Shown here: positions 44,097-52,808 of the stretch, in pieces | Layout: the number at the start of each line of letters is the position of its first letter | Numbering within the stretch: the stretch's first letter is position 1 | Assembly (NCBI RefSeq): GCF_000756385.1 | Contig: NZ_JNFC01000006.1 | Span: forward strand, 1 to 64,000 | Direction: 5' to 3' | Length of the DNA: 64,000 nt | From: Sphingopyxis sp. LC363 | Lineage (GTDB): Bacteria > Pseudomonadota > Alphaproteobacteria > Sphingomonadales > Sphingomonadaceae | Position numbers and translations under genes: made by a program | The notes under the pieces: generated by a model | Told to the model about the DNA's origin: nothing | The model's input: the letters and a program-made list of their open reading frames with translations, nothing else | Databases searched by the model: none

Positions 44097-44846
44097 TCAG
44101 GCCGCGCGCGCGCCGACGAAGCCGAGCCCCGCCGCGATCTGGATCGACTGCGCGCGTCCCGTCGCGCCGAGCTTCGCCGCGGCATTGCGCAGGTGGAAGC
44201 GCACCGTCGACACCGAGAGCGACAGGATGATGCCGATCTCGCCGTCGGTCTTGCCCGCCGCCGCCCAGCGCAGGCACTGGACTTCGCGCCGCGTCAGCGT
44301 CTGCGGCACCGTCGCGTTGCGCGGGCGTCCGCGCGCTTCGTTGTGCGTCGCGACCAGCCTGACCGCGAGGTTGTGCAGATGCCCGGCGTGCTTTGCGAAG
44401 ATCGCCTCGACCCCGACGGACTCGCGCGAGCACCAGAAGACCGCGCCGACCAGCCCGCGCGGCAGATGCACCGGCGCGATGATCGCTTCGCCGAAATTGG
44501 GCGTGTTCTTGGCCTGCGAGCAATCGACGGCTTCAAGAAGCTGCGTCGCGCGCCAGGTGCGAAGGCGGCCGTCGCTGTAGTAAAAGGGTTCGCCCACCAG
44601 CCGCGCCGCGGTCAGGAAGGCGATGTGCAGCGCCAGCTTGCGGTCGCGCCAATAGGCGTAATTCGGATCGACCCAGCGAAAGCTGGTTTCGGCATAGGGG
44701 CGTCCGGCCTCGTCGCTCATCGGCTCGGGGTCGCCAAGGTCGGCCTGTGCCGCGACATAGGGCAGGCCGATCGCGTCGCCAGCCGCCTGCACCGCTGCGA
44801 TCAGCCCCGGCATTTCCGACCAGCATTCCGCCCTCTCGTCGATCAC
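44097..44846 (-). CDS. LuxR-family transcriptional regulator
   Basis: 249-aa regulator with a C-terminal LuxR/GerE helix-turn-helix (LTRREVQCLRWAAAGKTDGEIGIILSLSVSTVRFHLRNAAAKLG) and an N-terminal ligand-binding-like domain containing FRWVDPNYAYWRDRKLALH. GTG start chosen because GGAGGGA precedes it; the open frame extends further 5'. Divergent from TonB receptor 2, with a palindrome between them. No LuxI-type synthase is nearby. Confidence 0.82.
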   Translation of the reverse strand: MIDERAECWSEMPGLIAAVQAAGDAIGLPYVAAQADLGDPEPMSDEAGRPYAETSFRWVDPNYAYWRDRKLALHIAFLTAARLVGEPFYYSDGRLRTWRATQLLEAVDCSQAKNTPNFGEAIIAPVHLPRGLVGAVFWCSRESVGVEAIFAKHAGHLHNLAVRLVATHNEARGRPRNATVPQTLTRREVQCLRWAAAGKTDGEIGIILSLSVSTVRFHLRNAAAKLGATGRAQSIQIAAGLGFVGARAA

Positions 44847-44865
44847 CCGCTCGTCCCTCCACTCC

Positions 44866-44881
44866 CTGACACAGGTGTCAG
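44866..44881. promoter_or_regulatory. Palindrome CTGACAC-AG-GTGTCAG between LuxR and TonB genes
   Basis: Perfect 7-bp arms with a 2-base centre, 20 bp upstream of the LuxR start and about 100 bp from the TonB receptor start. Likely LuxR-type operator for one or both genes. Confidence 0.6.
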
Positions 44882-44984
44882 CTTGTCCCTCCCGCCGCAA
44901 TCCCTTGTTCTGTCACGGTCCGGTTTCGCGCGACGCTCGCACAAAGACGAGCCCCGCGACAAGCCGTTTGAGGGAGGATGAGTG

Positions 44985-47432
44985 ATGAAGGCAATGCGTA
45001 TTTTCCTGGCCGCCGGTTCGGCGATGGGGCTCGTCGTCGCGGCTCCGGCCTTTGCGGCGGAGGAAACCGCGCCCGACAGCGTCGCGGCCGAAGGCGACAT
45101 CATCGTCACCGCGCAGCGCCGCGCCGAATCGATGAACGACGTCGGCATGGCGATCCAGGCGGTCGATGCCGAAACGCTCGAAAATCTGCGCGTGACCGAC
45201 ATGCGCGACCTGACCGCGGTGGCGCCGAGCTTTACCGTCTCGCAAAGCTATCAGGGGGTTCCGACCTATACGCTGCGCGGGATCGGCTTCAATACGATCA
45301 ACCTGTCGTCGACCTCGACGGTCGGTACTTATGTCGACGAGGTCGCCTATGCCTATCCGATCATGAACACCGGCCCGGTGATGGACCTCGAGCGCGTCGA
45401 GGTGCTGAAGGGGCCGCAAGGCACGCTCTATGGCCGCAACACCACCGCAGGCCTGATCAACTTCATCACCGCCAAGCCGACTGACAGTTTCGAGGGCAGC
45501 ATCAAGGCCGACCTCGGCAATTACCAGACCTGGAATATCGGCGGCCATATCTCGGGCCCGCTTGGCGAAGGCATCGCCGCGCGCATCGCCTTTCGCAGCG
45601 AGAATAGCGACAAGGGCTGGCAGGTCAGCAACACGCGGGGCGAACGGCTTGGCGAGGTCGACAAGCTGGGCATCCGCGGCTCGCTTGCCATCGACCCTGC
45701 GCCGGGGACGCATTTCGACCTGTCGGTGACCTGGTGGCGCAACAGGTCGGATACCGTCGCGGGGCAGGGGATCGGTTTCACCCCCGCCACCAACCCCGTC
45801 AGCGGCACCAGCAATTCGCGCTTCTTCAATGCGCCGGGGCTCGCCGACTATCTCGGGGCGAATTTCCCGACCAAGGCGAGCCAGGCCGACTGGGCACCCG
45901 AAGCGGCGCGTTCGGCGGATATCGGCACCGGGCTCGGCCTCGCCGGCCCGCTCGCCGAGGACAATCGTTTCTGGGGCTTGAAGCTGCGCTGGGATCAGGA
46001 TCTCGGCGAGACGATGAAGCTCGTCTCGCTCACCAGCTACAATGATTTCAAGCGCAACGCGCTCTCCGACTGGAGCGGTGCGCCCTTCGAAATCCTGCTC
46101 CAGAACACGGTGGGGCGGATCAAGAGCTTTGCACAGGAACTGCATCTGGAAGGCGAAAGCGGCGCGGTGAACTGGCTCGTCGGGGCCTATTACGCCAACG
46201 ATCGGATCATCGATTCCAACCGCACTTTGCTCGGCCAGAATGCCAATGTCGGGCTGATCCGCGGCGCGGGCGTGCCCTTGCTAGGAACGCCGTTCAATTC
46301 GGGCGGGTACACCCCGCTCGAACTTTCGCAGGCTTTCCGCACCTACGAGGATTTCGGCCGTATCCGCACCAAGACATGGAGCATTTTCGGCAACGCCGAT
46401 GCCGAACTCACCGACCAGCTCAAACTCACGCTCGGCGTGCGCTATACCGAGGACAAGCAGCGCTACAACGGCTGCTCGCGCGACTTCAACGGCAATATGT
46501 TGCCCAACGTCAATGTCGTGAACCGCGCGCTCTATTTCCAGACCTATGGCGTGCTCGCGCCCGAAATCGCCGAGGGTCAGTGCAACACTTTCGATCCCAT
46601 GACCGGTACCTTCGGCGAGGTCCAGTCGCTGCTCGACGAGAATAATGTCGCGTGGCGCGCCGCGCTCGACTGGTCGCCGAACGACGATACCTTGCTCTAC
46701 GCCTCGGTCTCGCGCGGCTATAAATCGGGGACGACGCCGATCAACGCCGCGAACCTCGCGCGCCAGAATGCGCCGGTGACGCAGGAGAAGCTCACCGCCT
46801 ATGAAGTGGGCGTGAAGGCGACGCTGGCGGATCGCCTAGTGCAGGCCAATCTTTCGGCCTTCTACTACGACTATCGCGACAAGCAGATCAGCACCTATTT
46901 CGCCGATCCGATCTATACCGCGCTCTCGCGCCTCGACAATGTTCCCGACAGCGAAGCTTACGGCGTCGAGGGCGAGCTGACGATCCGCCCGGCGACGGGG
47001 CTGACGCTCGCCGCCAACGCGCTGTGGCTGAAGACGCGGATCAACGATTATGACGGCACCAACGCGGCGGGACAGCCGGAGAATTTCGATGGCGCCGAAT
47101 TTATCTACAGCCCCGAATTTCAGGGCAGCGTGACGCTCGCCTATGACACGCCGGTCAGCGACACGCTGAGCCTGACCGGAGCGGTCAGCGCGCGGTACCA
47201 GAGCAAGTCGAACACGATCTTCGAGGATCTCGATCTCTACAAGGTCGACGCCTATGGCATCGTCAATGCGAGCCTTGGCCTCAAGAGCGAAAGCGGCTGG
47301 TCGGCCTCGCTCTGGGCGAAGAATCTGTTCGACAAATATTATTGGTCGGCGGTGGCGAGCAACGCCAATGTCGTCGTGCGCTTCGCCAACCAGCCGCGAA
47401 CCTGGGGCCTCACTCTGGGTTATGACTTCTGA
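44985..47432 (+). CDS. TonB-dependent receptor 2
   Basis: 815-aa outer-membrane receptor: signal peptide (ends AFAA), DIIVTAQRRAESMNDVGMAI plug start, LERVEVLKGPQGTLYGRNTTAGLINF and a barrel ending in Phe (WGLTLGYDF). ATG chosen with GGGAGG upstream; GTG directly before it is possible. Substrate unknown; followed after 14 bp by the DUF2236 gene. Confidence 0.95.
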   Translation: MKAMRIFLAAGSAMGLVVAAPAFAAEETAPDSVAAEGDIIVTAQRRAESMNDVGMAIQAVDAETLENLRVTDMRDLTAVAPSFTVSQSYQGVPTYTLRGIGFNTINLSSTSTVGTYVDEVAYAYPIMNTGPVMDLERVEVLKGPQGTLYGRNTTAGLINFITAKPTDSFEGSIKADLGNYQTWNIGGHISGPLGEGIAARIAFRSENSDKGWQVSNTRGERLGEVDKLGIRGSLAIDPAPGTHFDLSVTWWRNRSDTVAGQGIGFTPATNPVSGTSNSRFFNAPGLADYLGANFPTKASQADWAPEAARSADIGTGLGLAGPLAEDNRFWGLKLRWDQDLGETMKLVSLTSYNDFKRNALSDWSGAPFEILLQNTVGRIKSFAQELHLEGESGAVNWLVGAYYANDRIIDSNRTLLGQNANVGLIRGAGVPLLGTPFNSGGYTPLELSQAFRTYEDFGRIRTKTWSIFGNADAELTDQLKLTLGVRYTEDKQRYNGCSRDFNGNMLPNVNVVNRALYFQTYGVLAPEIAEGQCNTFDPMTGTFGEVQSLLDENNVAWRAALDWSPNDDTLLYASVSRGYKSGTTPINAANLARQNAPVTQEKLTAYEVGVKATLADRLVQANLSAFYYDYRDKQISTYFADPIYTALSRLDNVPDSEAYGVEGELTIRPATGLTLAANALWLKTRINDYDGTNAAGQPENFDGAEFIYSPEFQGSVTLAYDTPVSDTLSLTGAVSARYQSKSNTIFEDLDLYKVDAYGIVNASLGLKSESGWSASLWAKNLFDKYYWSAVASNANVVVRFANQPRTWGLTLGYDF

Positions 47433-47446
47433 AGGAGCGAGAGAAA

Positions 47447-48346
47447 GTGGTGCGTGCGCCGATGCAGGAGGATTATCTGGGGACGGCGATCGATTTCGCC
47501 GCGCCCCTCGGCGAACCCGCGCTGCTCGCGCCGGACAGCGTCCAGTGGCGCGTCTACAAGAATGCGATCGCGCTCGGCATCGGCGGCATCGCGGCGGTGC
47601 TGCTCGAATTCGCCGAGCCGCGCATCCGGTCGGGCGTGTGGGATCATTCGACCTACAAGGCCGACCCGATCGGCCGTTCGCGCCGCACGGGTCTCGTCGC
47701 GATGCTCGCCTGCTATGGGCCCGCAAGCGCCGCGAAGGAGGTGATCGGCAAGGTCAACCGCATGCACGGCAAGGTGAAGGGCGAAACGCCGGCGGGCGAC
47801 AAATATCGTGCGATGGACCCGCTGCTGCTCGACTGGGTCGCGGCGACCGCCTCATACGGCTTCCTGATGGCCTATGATCGTTTCGTCCACCCCCTGAGCG
47901 ACGCCGACAAGGATCGCTTCATGGCCGATGGCGATGCGATCGGTCGCGAGTTCGGGGCGCGGCGTACGCCGCCGACGGTGGCGGCCTTCATGACGATGAT
48001 GGAGGAGCTCGAACCGCGCTTCGAGCCGCATCCGATCATCTTCGAATTTCTCGATATTATCCAGTCGGGCCGCGCCGCGCCGGGCGTGCCGCGCTTCCTG
48101 CATCGCGCCATTGCGCGCGCGTCGGTGTCGCTCTTGCCCGATCATATCCGTCGCAAGCTCGACCTCGGCCCGCGCTATGATCTGACACGGCTCGACCGCA
48201 CCGCGCTGGGCATCGCCGGCCGGCTCGCCGATCACCATGTCGACCGTGCTGCGCCGCATTGTCAGGCAAGCGTCCGCCTCGGTCTGCCGCACGATTTCCT
48301 GTTCAAGTCACCCGCCGAGCAGCGGCGGCTTTTAGCCGCCGCTTAG
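47447..48346 (+). CDS. DUF2236 (oxygenase MpaB/Lcp-like) protein
   Basis: 299-aa all-alpha protein of the DUF2236 family (WRVYKNAIALGIGGIAAVLLEFAEPRIRSGVWDHSTYKADPIGR, R at the haem-like site, HGKVKGETPAGDKYRAMDPLLLDWVAAT). Characterised relatives, MpaB of fungi and latex-clearing protein, are haem-dependent oxygenases that cleave isoprenoid double bonds. The His in HGKVKG is a candidate haem ligand. Same operon as TonB receptor 2. GTG start with GAAGGAGCGAGAG upstream. Confidence 0.87.
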   Translation: MVRAPMQEDYLGTAIDFAAPLGEPALLAPDSVQWRVYKNAIALGIGGIAAVLLEFAEPRIRSGVWDHSTYKADPIGRSRRTGLVAMLACYGPASAAKEVIGKVNRMHGKVKGETPAGDKYRAMDPLLLDWVAATASYGFLMAYDRFVHPLSDADKDRFMADGDAIGREFGARRTPPTVAAFMTMMEELEPRFEPHPIIFEFLDIIQSGRAAPGVPRFLHRAIARASVSLLPDHIRRKLDLGPRYDLTRLDRTALGIAGRLADHHVDRAAPHCQASVRLGLPHDFLFKSPAEQRRLLAAA

Positions 48347-50040
48347 GAACAGCGGTTCCACCCGGCGCCGCGCACCGCGCGGCCAGGCGTCGCGCCGCTA
48401 TGCTCGCCGCCCTGCAGCACCGCGACGCCGTTGACGAACACGTCGCGCACCCCGACCGAATATTGGTGCGGTTTCTCGAAGGTCGAACGGTCGCCGATCG
48501 TCGCCGGGTCGAAGACCACCACATCGGCATAATAGCCGGGCTTGAGCGCGCCGCGATCCTTGATGCCCAAATTGGTCGCGGGCAGGGTGGTGAGCCGGTA
48601 CACCGCCTGTTCGAGCGGGATCAATTTCTCGTCGCGGACATAGCGGCCGAGCAGCCGCGCGAAATTGCCATAGGTGCGCGGGTGCGCCCCCGATTTCAGA
48701 AAAACGCCCTCGGGCGCCTGCGACGCCGCGTCCGACCCGAAGCTCATCCAGGGAAGCTGGATCTGCTTGCGGACATTGTCCTCGGACATCAGGAAATAGA
48801 CGGTGCCGACGCGCGAGCCGTCCTCGACGACGAGGTCCATCGCGGTTTCCTCGGGCGACTTGCCGCGCATCTTCGCGACTTCGGCGAGCGTCTTGCCCGT
48901 CAGCGGTTTCAGCGCGTCATTCTTGAAGCCCGAGAGGATCATCTTGTCGGCGCCCGCGCCGAAATAGAGATTTTCCCAGTCGCTTCCGGGCTTTTTCATT
49001 TCCTCGGCGACGCGCGCGCGGATCGCGGGATCCTTCAGCCGCTCGATCCATTGCTCGAGCCCGCCCGCCTGCACCCACGTCGGCATTGCGGCGTCGAGCC
49101 CGGTTGCTCCCGCCGTATAGGTGTACATGTCGGTCGTGATCCGCAGCCCCGCGGCGCGCGCATCCTCGATCTTCTTCACGATCGTGTCGAGCTTGCCCCA
49201 ATTGCTGCGCCCCGCCATCTTGAGGTGATAGATTTCGGCGGGCGCGCCCGAACGGCGCGAAATCTCGATCAGCTCGTCGCCCGCCTCCTCGATCCGGTCG
49301 CCCTCTGACCGCATATGGCTGATATACATGCCGCCGCATTTCGCGGCCTCGCTCGTCAGCGCGACGAGCTCGTCGGTCTCGGCGTAGGAGCCCGGCGCGT
49401 AGATGATCGAGCTGCCGACCCCCATCGCGCCTTCATTCATCGCTTGCTTCACCAGCGCGCGCATCCGGGCGAGCTGCTCGGGGTTCGGGTCGACGTCGCC
49501 TTCGCCCAGCTCGTGCACGCGGACCGTCGCCGCGCCGACGAAGCTTGCGACATTGGTCGATATGCCGCGCTTCTCCAGCCAGCCGAAATAGTCGCCAAGC
49601 GTCGTCCATTCGATCGGATATTTGATGTCGCCCTGCCGCTCGGTCTCTTGGCGCTTCATCGTGGCGTTCATCGGCCCCATCGACCAGCCTTCGCCCATCA
49701 CCTCCAGCGTGACGCCCTGTCTTATGTCGCTCTGGCTTTTGGGGTCGGCGATCAGCGATTCGGTCGCCCAGCTCAGCATATTGATAAAGCCGGGCGCGAC
49801 CGCCATGCCCTTTGCCGCGACCTCGCTCTTCGCGGTGCCGTCGACCTTGCCGACCGCGACGATGCGATCGTCCTTGATTGCGAGATCGCCGACGACGGGC
49901 GGCTTGCCCGACCCGTCGTAGAGGGTGCCGCCACGGATGATCAGGTCATAGGCCGGCGCCTGCGCGGCGATCGGCCCCGCGACCAGCATCGAGCTGCACA
50001 GCAGCAAAAGCGAGGGTGCGAAGCGCCGGGGCGGTGCCAT
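48343..50040 (-). CDS. N-acyl-D-amino-acid deacylase family amidohydrolase (secreted)
   Basis: 565-aa amidohydrolase with a signal peptide (LLLLCSSMLVAGPIAAQA), so periplasmic. YDLIIRGGTLYDGSG and GFKNDALKPLTGKTLAE resemble D-aminoacylases. The usual HxH after GFID is absent (GFINMLSW), but His in ISHMRSEGD, His in YHLKMAG and the Asp in FGSDAAS are kept. It would release D-amino acids from N-acyl forms. Follows the XRE-cupin gene by 23 bp on the same strand; convergent with DUF2236, ends overlapping. Confidence 0.88.
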   Translation of the reverse strand: MAPPRRFAPSLLLLCSSMLVAGPIAAQAPAYDLIIRGGTLYDGSGKPPVVGDLAIKDDRIVAVGKVDGTAKSEVAAKGMAVAPGFINMLSWATESLIADPKSQSDIRQGVTLEVMGEGWSMGPMNATMKRQETERQGDIKYPIEWTTLGDYFGWLEKRGISTNVASFVGAATVRVHELGEGDVDPNPEQLARMRALVKQAMNEGAMGVGSSIIYAPGSYAETDELVALTSEAAKCGGMYISHMRSEGDRIEEAGDELIEISRRSGAPAEIYHLKMAGRSNWGKLDTIVKKIEDARAAGLRITTDMYTYTAGATGLDAAMPTWVQAGGLEQWIERLKDPAIRARVAEEMKKPGSDWENLYFGAGADKMILSGFKNDALKPLTGKTLAEVAKMRGKSPEETAMDLVVEDGSRVGTVYFLMSEDNVRKQIQLPWMSFGSDAASQAPEGVFLKSGAHPRTYGNFARLLGRYVRDEKLIPLEQAVYRLTTLPATNLGIKDRGALKPGYYADVVVFDPATIGDRSTFEKPHQYSVGVRDVFVNGVAVLQGGEHSGATPGRAVRGAGWNRCS

Positions 50041-50063
50041 TTTCTTCTCCGTTTTTCGGTGGG

Positions 50064-50699
50064 TTATCCGTGAAGGCTCATCAAGCTGTCCATCAGCCCG
50101 TCGTCGGCGCTCGAACAGACGCCGAGGACGAGGGCTTCGTCATACCCGTCGGCGACGACATAGGCGTGGCCCATCGACGAATCGATATAGATGCCCTGGC
50201 CGACGTCGAGCGTGACGGGGTCGTAGAATTCGCTGTGCACCTCGATCCGCCCTTCGAGGACATAGATGAATTCCTCGCCCTGGTGATGGACGAGCTCGCC
50301 GAACTCGCTCGCGCTGTGGGCGCGGATGCGCGTCAGGATCGGGATCATCCGCTTCTGGCGCAGATCGGTGCAGAGGTAATGATAGTCGTAATTGTCGGTG
50401 GTTACGCGCGCCGCGCGCTCGATCGTTCCGATGCTGCGGCGCCCGGTGACGCGCGGGGTGCTGTCCTCCTCATCCTCGGCGAACAGGTCCGACATGCGAA
50501 TCTTGAGTCGCTGGCTCAGTTGCTGGAGCTTGTCATAGCTCAGCGTCAGCCGGTCATGCTCGACCTTCGACAGCGTCGAAACCGGAATGCCCGACTTCGC
50601 GCTCATTTCCTTGAGCGTCCAGCCGTTTCGCGCGCGAATGCCCTTCATCACCGTGCCGAGCGTCGGCGGGGTTGCACGGTCCGCCATCAGTTTTTCCAT
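50064..50699 (-). CDS. XRE-cupin transcriptional regulator
   Basis: 211-aa protein: N-terminal Cro/CI helix-turn-helix (RARNGWTLKEMSAKSGIPVSTLSKVEHDRLTLSYDKLQQLSQRL) and C-terminal cupin (HHQGEEFIYVLEGRIEVHSEFYDPVTLDVGQGIYIDSSMGHAY) that probably binds an amino-acid or peptide-type effector. An internal ATG four codons later has GGAAAAACTG upstream and may be the true start. Divergent from the serine hydrolase operon; the likely reader of the two boxes at 50708 and 53839. Confidence 0.9.
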   Translation of the reverse strand: MEKLMADRATPPTLGTVMKGIRARNGWTLKEMSAKSGIPVSTLSKVEHDRLTLSYDKLQQLSQRLKIRMSDLFAEDEEDSTPRVTGRRSIGTIERAARVTTDNYDYHYLCTDLRQKRMIPILTRIRAHSASEFGELVHHQGEEFIYVLEGRIEVHSEFYDPVTLDVGQGIYIDSSMGHAYVVADGYDEALVLGVCSSADDGLMDSLMSLHG

Positions 50700-50705
50700 T
50701 CCATA

Positions 50706-50730
50706 TTTGACAATTTTCTAATCAGGATCA
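50706..50730. promoter_or_regulatory. XRE-cluster box 1
   Basis: TTGACAATTTTCTAATCAGGA lies in the divergent region between the XRE-cupin gene and serine hydrolase 1. It matches box 2 (near 53839) at nearly every position and could hold a -35 element (TTGACA). Downstream, CCAACA-AC-TGTTGG (50747-50760) is a further palindrome. Confidence 0.65.
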
Positions 50731-50828
50731 TTATGTCCCTATTGGGCCAACAACTGTTGGTCCCTTGGTAAGGGGTCGCGCGGCTTGCCGCAAGGTGTGA
50801 CAGGCGCGCCAGACAAAAGGGGAAAGCG

Positions 50829-52808
50829 ATGCGTTTCATCCGCAAGGCGATGATCGGGCTGGCGGCCTTTGCCGCGCTGCCGCTCGCGGCGCAGGGGCCG
50901 GTGCCCGCGCCCGCCGTGAAGAAGGCCGAGGCGACTGCGCCGGTTGCCAAGACGGCTACGGCGCCGGTCGCGCTCGACCCCAAGGATCTCGAAGCGTGGA
51001 TGGACGGCTATCTGCCCTACGCCCTCGAACGCGGGCGCATTCCGGGCGCGGTCGTGGTCGTCGTGCGCGGCGGCGAGGTCGTGCTTCAGAAGGGCTATGG
51101 CTATTCGGATGTCGCCAAGCGTGCGCCCGTCCTGCCCGAGACGACGCTTTTCCGCCCGGGCTCGGTGTCGAAGCTGCTGACCTGGACCGCGGTGATGCAA
51201 CAGGTCGAGGCCGGCAAGATCGACCTCGACAAGGACGTCAACGCCTATCTCGATTTCAAGATTCCGCCCTATGAGGGCAAGCCGGTGACGATGCGCAACA
51301 TCATGACGCACACCGCGGGCTTCGAGGAATCGGTGCGCCACCTGATCAGCAGCGATCCGAAAGCGGTGATGACGCTGAAGAAGCAGATGCCGCTTGCGCT
51401 GCCCGAGCGCGTCTTCGCGCCCGGCACGACCCCGGCCTATTCGAACTATGCCACCGCGCTCGCGGGCTATATCGTCGAGCGCGTCAGCGGCGAGCCGTTC
51501 GACAATTATATCGAAAATCATATCTTCCAGCCGCTCGGCATGACGCATTCGTCGTTCCGCCAGCCGCTTCCCGCGCGCCTCGTGCCGCATATGTCGAAGG
51601 GCTATCCCGACGTCACCGGGAAGCCCGAGCCGTTCGAAATGGTGATCCCCGCGCCCGCGGGCAGCCTGTCGTCGAGCGGCGCCGACATGGCGAAGTTCAT
51701 GATTGCGCACCTCAATGACGGCGCGGGGCTGATGAAGCCCGAAACCGCGAAGATGATGCACGATTTCAAGGCCCCCGGCGTCGGCCCGCTTAACAGCATG
51801 GCGCTCGGCTTTTATGAACAATGGGTCAACGGCCACCGCGCGATCGCGCATGGCGGCGACACCGTCTGGTTCCACTCCTACCTCTGGCTGTTCCCCGACG
51901 CCGATACCGGAGTTTTCGTATCGATGAACAGCGCGGGCAAGGACGGCGCGGCGGGTGCGGTGCGCAGCGCGCTGTTCCACAAATTCGCCGATCGCTACCT
52001 GCCGGGTCCGGCCGAAAAGCCGGCGCAGGTCGATGCCAAGACGGCGCGTGAGCATGCGCAGATGATGGTCGGCAATTATATCAGCAGCCGCGGCTCCTTC
52101 ACCAATTTCATGAGCCTGTTCGGCCTGCTGGGGCAGGCGTCGATCAGCTTGACCGAGGATGGAAAGATCACGCTCCCCGCGCTCGACGGGCTCGGCGCTG
52201 GCGCGCGCGACTGGGTCGAGGTCGAACCCTTTGTGTGGCGCGATACGGGCACGGGCGAGCGTCTTGCCGCCGAGGTCAAGGACGGCCGCGTCGTGCGCTG
52301 GAGCATCGACGCCGGGTCGCCCTTCATGGTCTTCGAGCCCGCGCCCGCCGGCGTCAACGCCGCATGGCTCAATCCCGCGCTGATCCTCGCCTTCGGCATT
52401 ATCTTGCTCGCGGCGCTGGCATGGCCGGTGCGTGCGCTGGTGCGGCGCAGCTTCAAGGCCGAGTTCGCGCTTCAGGACAAGTCGCTCCGCGCCTATCGCC
52501 TGTCGCGTGTCTTCGCTTGGATCGCGCTCGGCGCGCTCGCCGGATGGATCGGGCTGATCGCCGCTTTCTCAGCCGACATCGGCAGCATCGGCGGGCCGCT
52601 CGACTGGCTCATCCACCTGCTGCGTATCCTGACCCCGCTCGCCGCTTTCGGTCTGCTGGCGACGGCGGCCTGGCATCTCTGGCTCAGCATCAAGGGCAAG
52701 CAGAAGTGGACGATGAAGCTGGGCGCGGTGTTGCTCGCGCTCGCCGCGCTCGTACTCGTCTGGGTGACGCTCGTCTTCCATCTCTATGGCTTCGGGATGG
52801 TCTATTGA
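50829..52808 (+). CDS. Serine beta-lactamase-fold hydrolase 1 with C-terminal membrane segments
   Basis: 659-aa protein. A signal peptide (or anchor) is followed by a class C beta-lactamase/D,D-peptidase fold: SxxK at Ser112-Lys115 (PGSVSKLL), YSN near residue 205 and HGGD as the third motif. About residues 540-650 hold three or four hydrophobic segments, so it is membrane-anchored with the catalytic domain in the periplasm. Likely a D-stereospecific peptidase or esterase; resistance is not implied. TGA overlaps the epimerase ATG. Confidence 0.88.
   Translation: MRFIRKAMIGLAAFAALPLAAQGPVPAPAVKKAEATAPVAKTATAPVALDPKDLEAWMDGYLPYALERGRIPGAVVVVVRGGEVVLQKGYGYSDVAKRAPVLPETTLFRPGSVSKLLTWTAVMQQVEAGKIDLDKDVNAYLDFKIPPYEGKPVTMRNIMTHTAGFEESVRHLISSDPKAVMTLKKQMPLALPERVFAPGTTPAYSNYATALAGYIVERVSGEPFDNYIENHIFQPLGMTHSSFRQPLPARLVPHMSKGYPDVTGKPEPFEMVIPAPAGSLSSSGADMAKFMIAHLNDGAGLMKPETAKMMHDFKAPGVGPLNSMALGFYEQWVNGHRAIAHGGDTVWFHSYLWLFPDADTGVFVSMNSAGKDGAAGAVRSALFHKFADRYLPGPAEKPAQVDAKTAREHAQMMVGNYISSRGSFTNFMSLFGLLGQASISLTEDGKITLPALDGLGAGARDWVEVEPFVWRDTGTGERLAAEVKDGRVVRWSIDAGSPFMVFEPAPAGVNAAWLNPALILAFGIILLAALAWPVRALVRRSFKAEFALQDKSLRAYRLSRVFAWIALGALAGWIGLIAAFSADIGSIGGPLDWLIHLLRILTPLAAFGLLATAAWHLWLSIKGKQKWTMKLGAVLLALAALVLVWVTLVFHLYGFGMVY

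Noticed and set aside
44097..44846. Quorum-sensing LuxR/LuxI system
   Set aside because: No acyl-homoserine-lactone synthase gene is present in the window, and typical autoinducer-binding residues could not be confirmed.
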